Origin: Alphaproteobacteria bacterium
GTDB lineage: Bacteria; Pseudomonadota; Alphaproteobacteria; UBA2136; UBA6156
DNA length: 23,459 nt
Direction: 5' to 3'
NCBI GenBank assembly: GCA_020249005.1
Contig: JADCGN010000109.1
Span: 1-23,459, forward strand
Each line of letters opens with the position of its first letter. The stretch's first letter is position 1. The position numbers and the translations under genes are program-made. Below are positions 23,209 to 23,459 of the stretch, piece after piece. The notes below the pieces were generated by a model. The model was not told the origin of the DNA. It made no database searches and saw nothing but the letters and a program-made list of their open reading frames with translations.

Positions 23209-23459
23209 ATGCGCCTTGCCACCACTGCCTTAAGCCTGGCCGGCCTAGCCACCGCACTGACGGGCGGTACTCTTGCCGTGCGGTCGGCCCATGCCCTCGA
23301 GCGCGTGGCGCAACCGACCACGAACTTGAACAGCGCGGCGACGCAGACGAAGATTGACGAGAACCGCACCCGGGTGAACTGCGTGGACGGGGCGCTGAAC
23401 CAGCGCGTGATGACCTGCCCGCAGGATTGCATGATCCCGACCACCAACGTGAGCGTGAC
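23209..23459 (+). CDS. Unrecognised exported protein, N-terminal part only
   Basis: ATG 23209 opens a frame that reaches the right edge (83 codons plus two bases). The first 30 residues form a plausible Sec signal peptide (Arg at position 2, hydrophobic ALSLAGLATAL, cleavage near SAHA). The visible mature part is hydrophilic, with DENRTRVNCVDGALNQR and a closely spaced Cys group (CPQDC). A Sec signal argues against it being the type I secretion substrate. No family recognised. AAGAAAG upstream is a weak ribosome binding site. Confidence 0.6.
   Translation, partial: MRLATTALSLAGLATALTGGTLAVRSAHALERVAQPTTNLNSAATQTKIDENRTRVNCVDGALNQRVMTCPQDCMIPTTNVSV

Noticed and set aside
23209..23459. Start of the LapA-type adhesin gene
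   Set aside because: The frame starts with a Sec signal peptide and has Cys residues; type I substrates lack N-terminal Sec signals and rarely have Cys.
1..23459. CRISPR arrays, rRNA genes, insertion sequences
   Set aside because: No regularly spaced repeats, no rRNA-like stretches and no transposase motifs or flanking terminal repeats were seen.

Overview
The window reads as a GC-rich alphaproteobacterial chromosome segment. The evidence is the frr–uppS–rseP–bamA–skp–lpxD–fabZ–lpxA–lpxI–lpxB order, use of LpxI rather than LpxH, an RseP with one PDZ domain, and the later Lap-type secretion genes. I cannot name the genus.

Layout. (1) 1–1830, minus: a compact RNase R running off the left edge. 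(2) 1917–11694, plus: a dense, probably co-transcribed envelope operon. Frr recycles ribosomes, UppS makes the C55 lipid carrier, RseP is the site-2 protease, and BamA and Skp fold outer-membrane proteins. LpxD, FabZ, LpxA, LpxI and LpxB make lipid A precursors. The junctions from lpxD to lpxB are overlaps or gaps of a few bases. cdsA and dxr, often found between uppS and rseP, are absent. (3) 11723–11798: tRNA-Trp(CCA). (4) About 11806–13681: a small, AT-richer islet bounded by imperfect direct repeats. It holds an integrase broken after its first catalytic Arg, a 189-aa toxin-like C-terminal fragment starting with a phage-head-protein HPNCRC motif, and an overlapping small three-TM gene that may be its immunity partner. 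(5) 13711–14805, minus: a soluble globin-coupled MCP-type transducer. (6) 14997–23102: a type I secretion and adhesin-control cluster. On the minus strand are a TolC/LapE-type channel and a 96-aa protein resembling the N-terminal region of giant secreted adhesins. Divergent on the plus strand are a LapB-type ABC transporter, a LapC/HlyD-type adaptor, a LapG-type periplasmic cysteine protease and a two-TM receptor whose cytoplasmic HD-GYP domain has lost its HD dyad and the HH of its HHE motif. (7) 23209 to the right edge: start of an unrecognised exported protein.

How they work together. In the known Lap system, LapBCE secretes a giant adhesin, LapG cleaves it from the surface, and LapD, with degenerate GGDEF and EAL domains, sequesters LapG when it binds c-di-GMP. 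Here the gene next to lapG encodes a degenerate HD-GYP domain instead. My main proposal is that it is a LapD analogue built on a different c-di-GMP fold. The globin-coupled transducer nearby could link oxygen to behaviour, but no direct connection is visible.

All family names come from reading motifs and recalling families; no searches were run.
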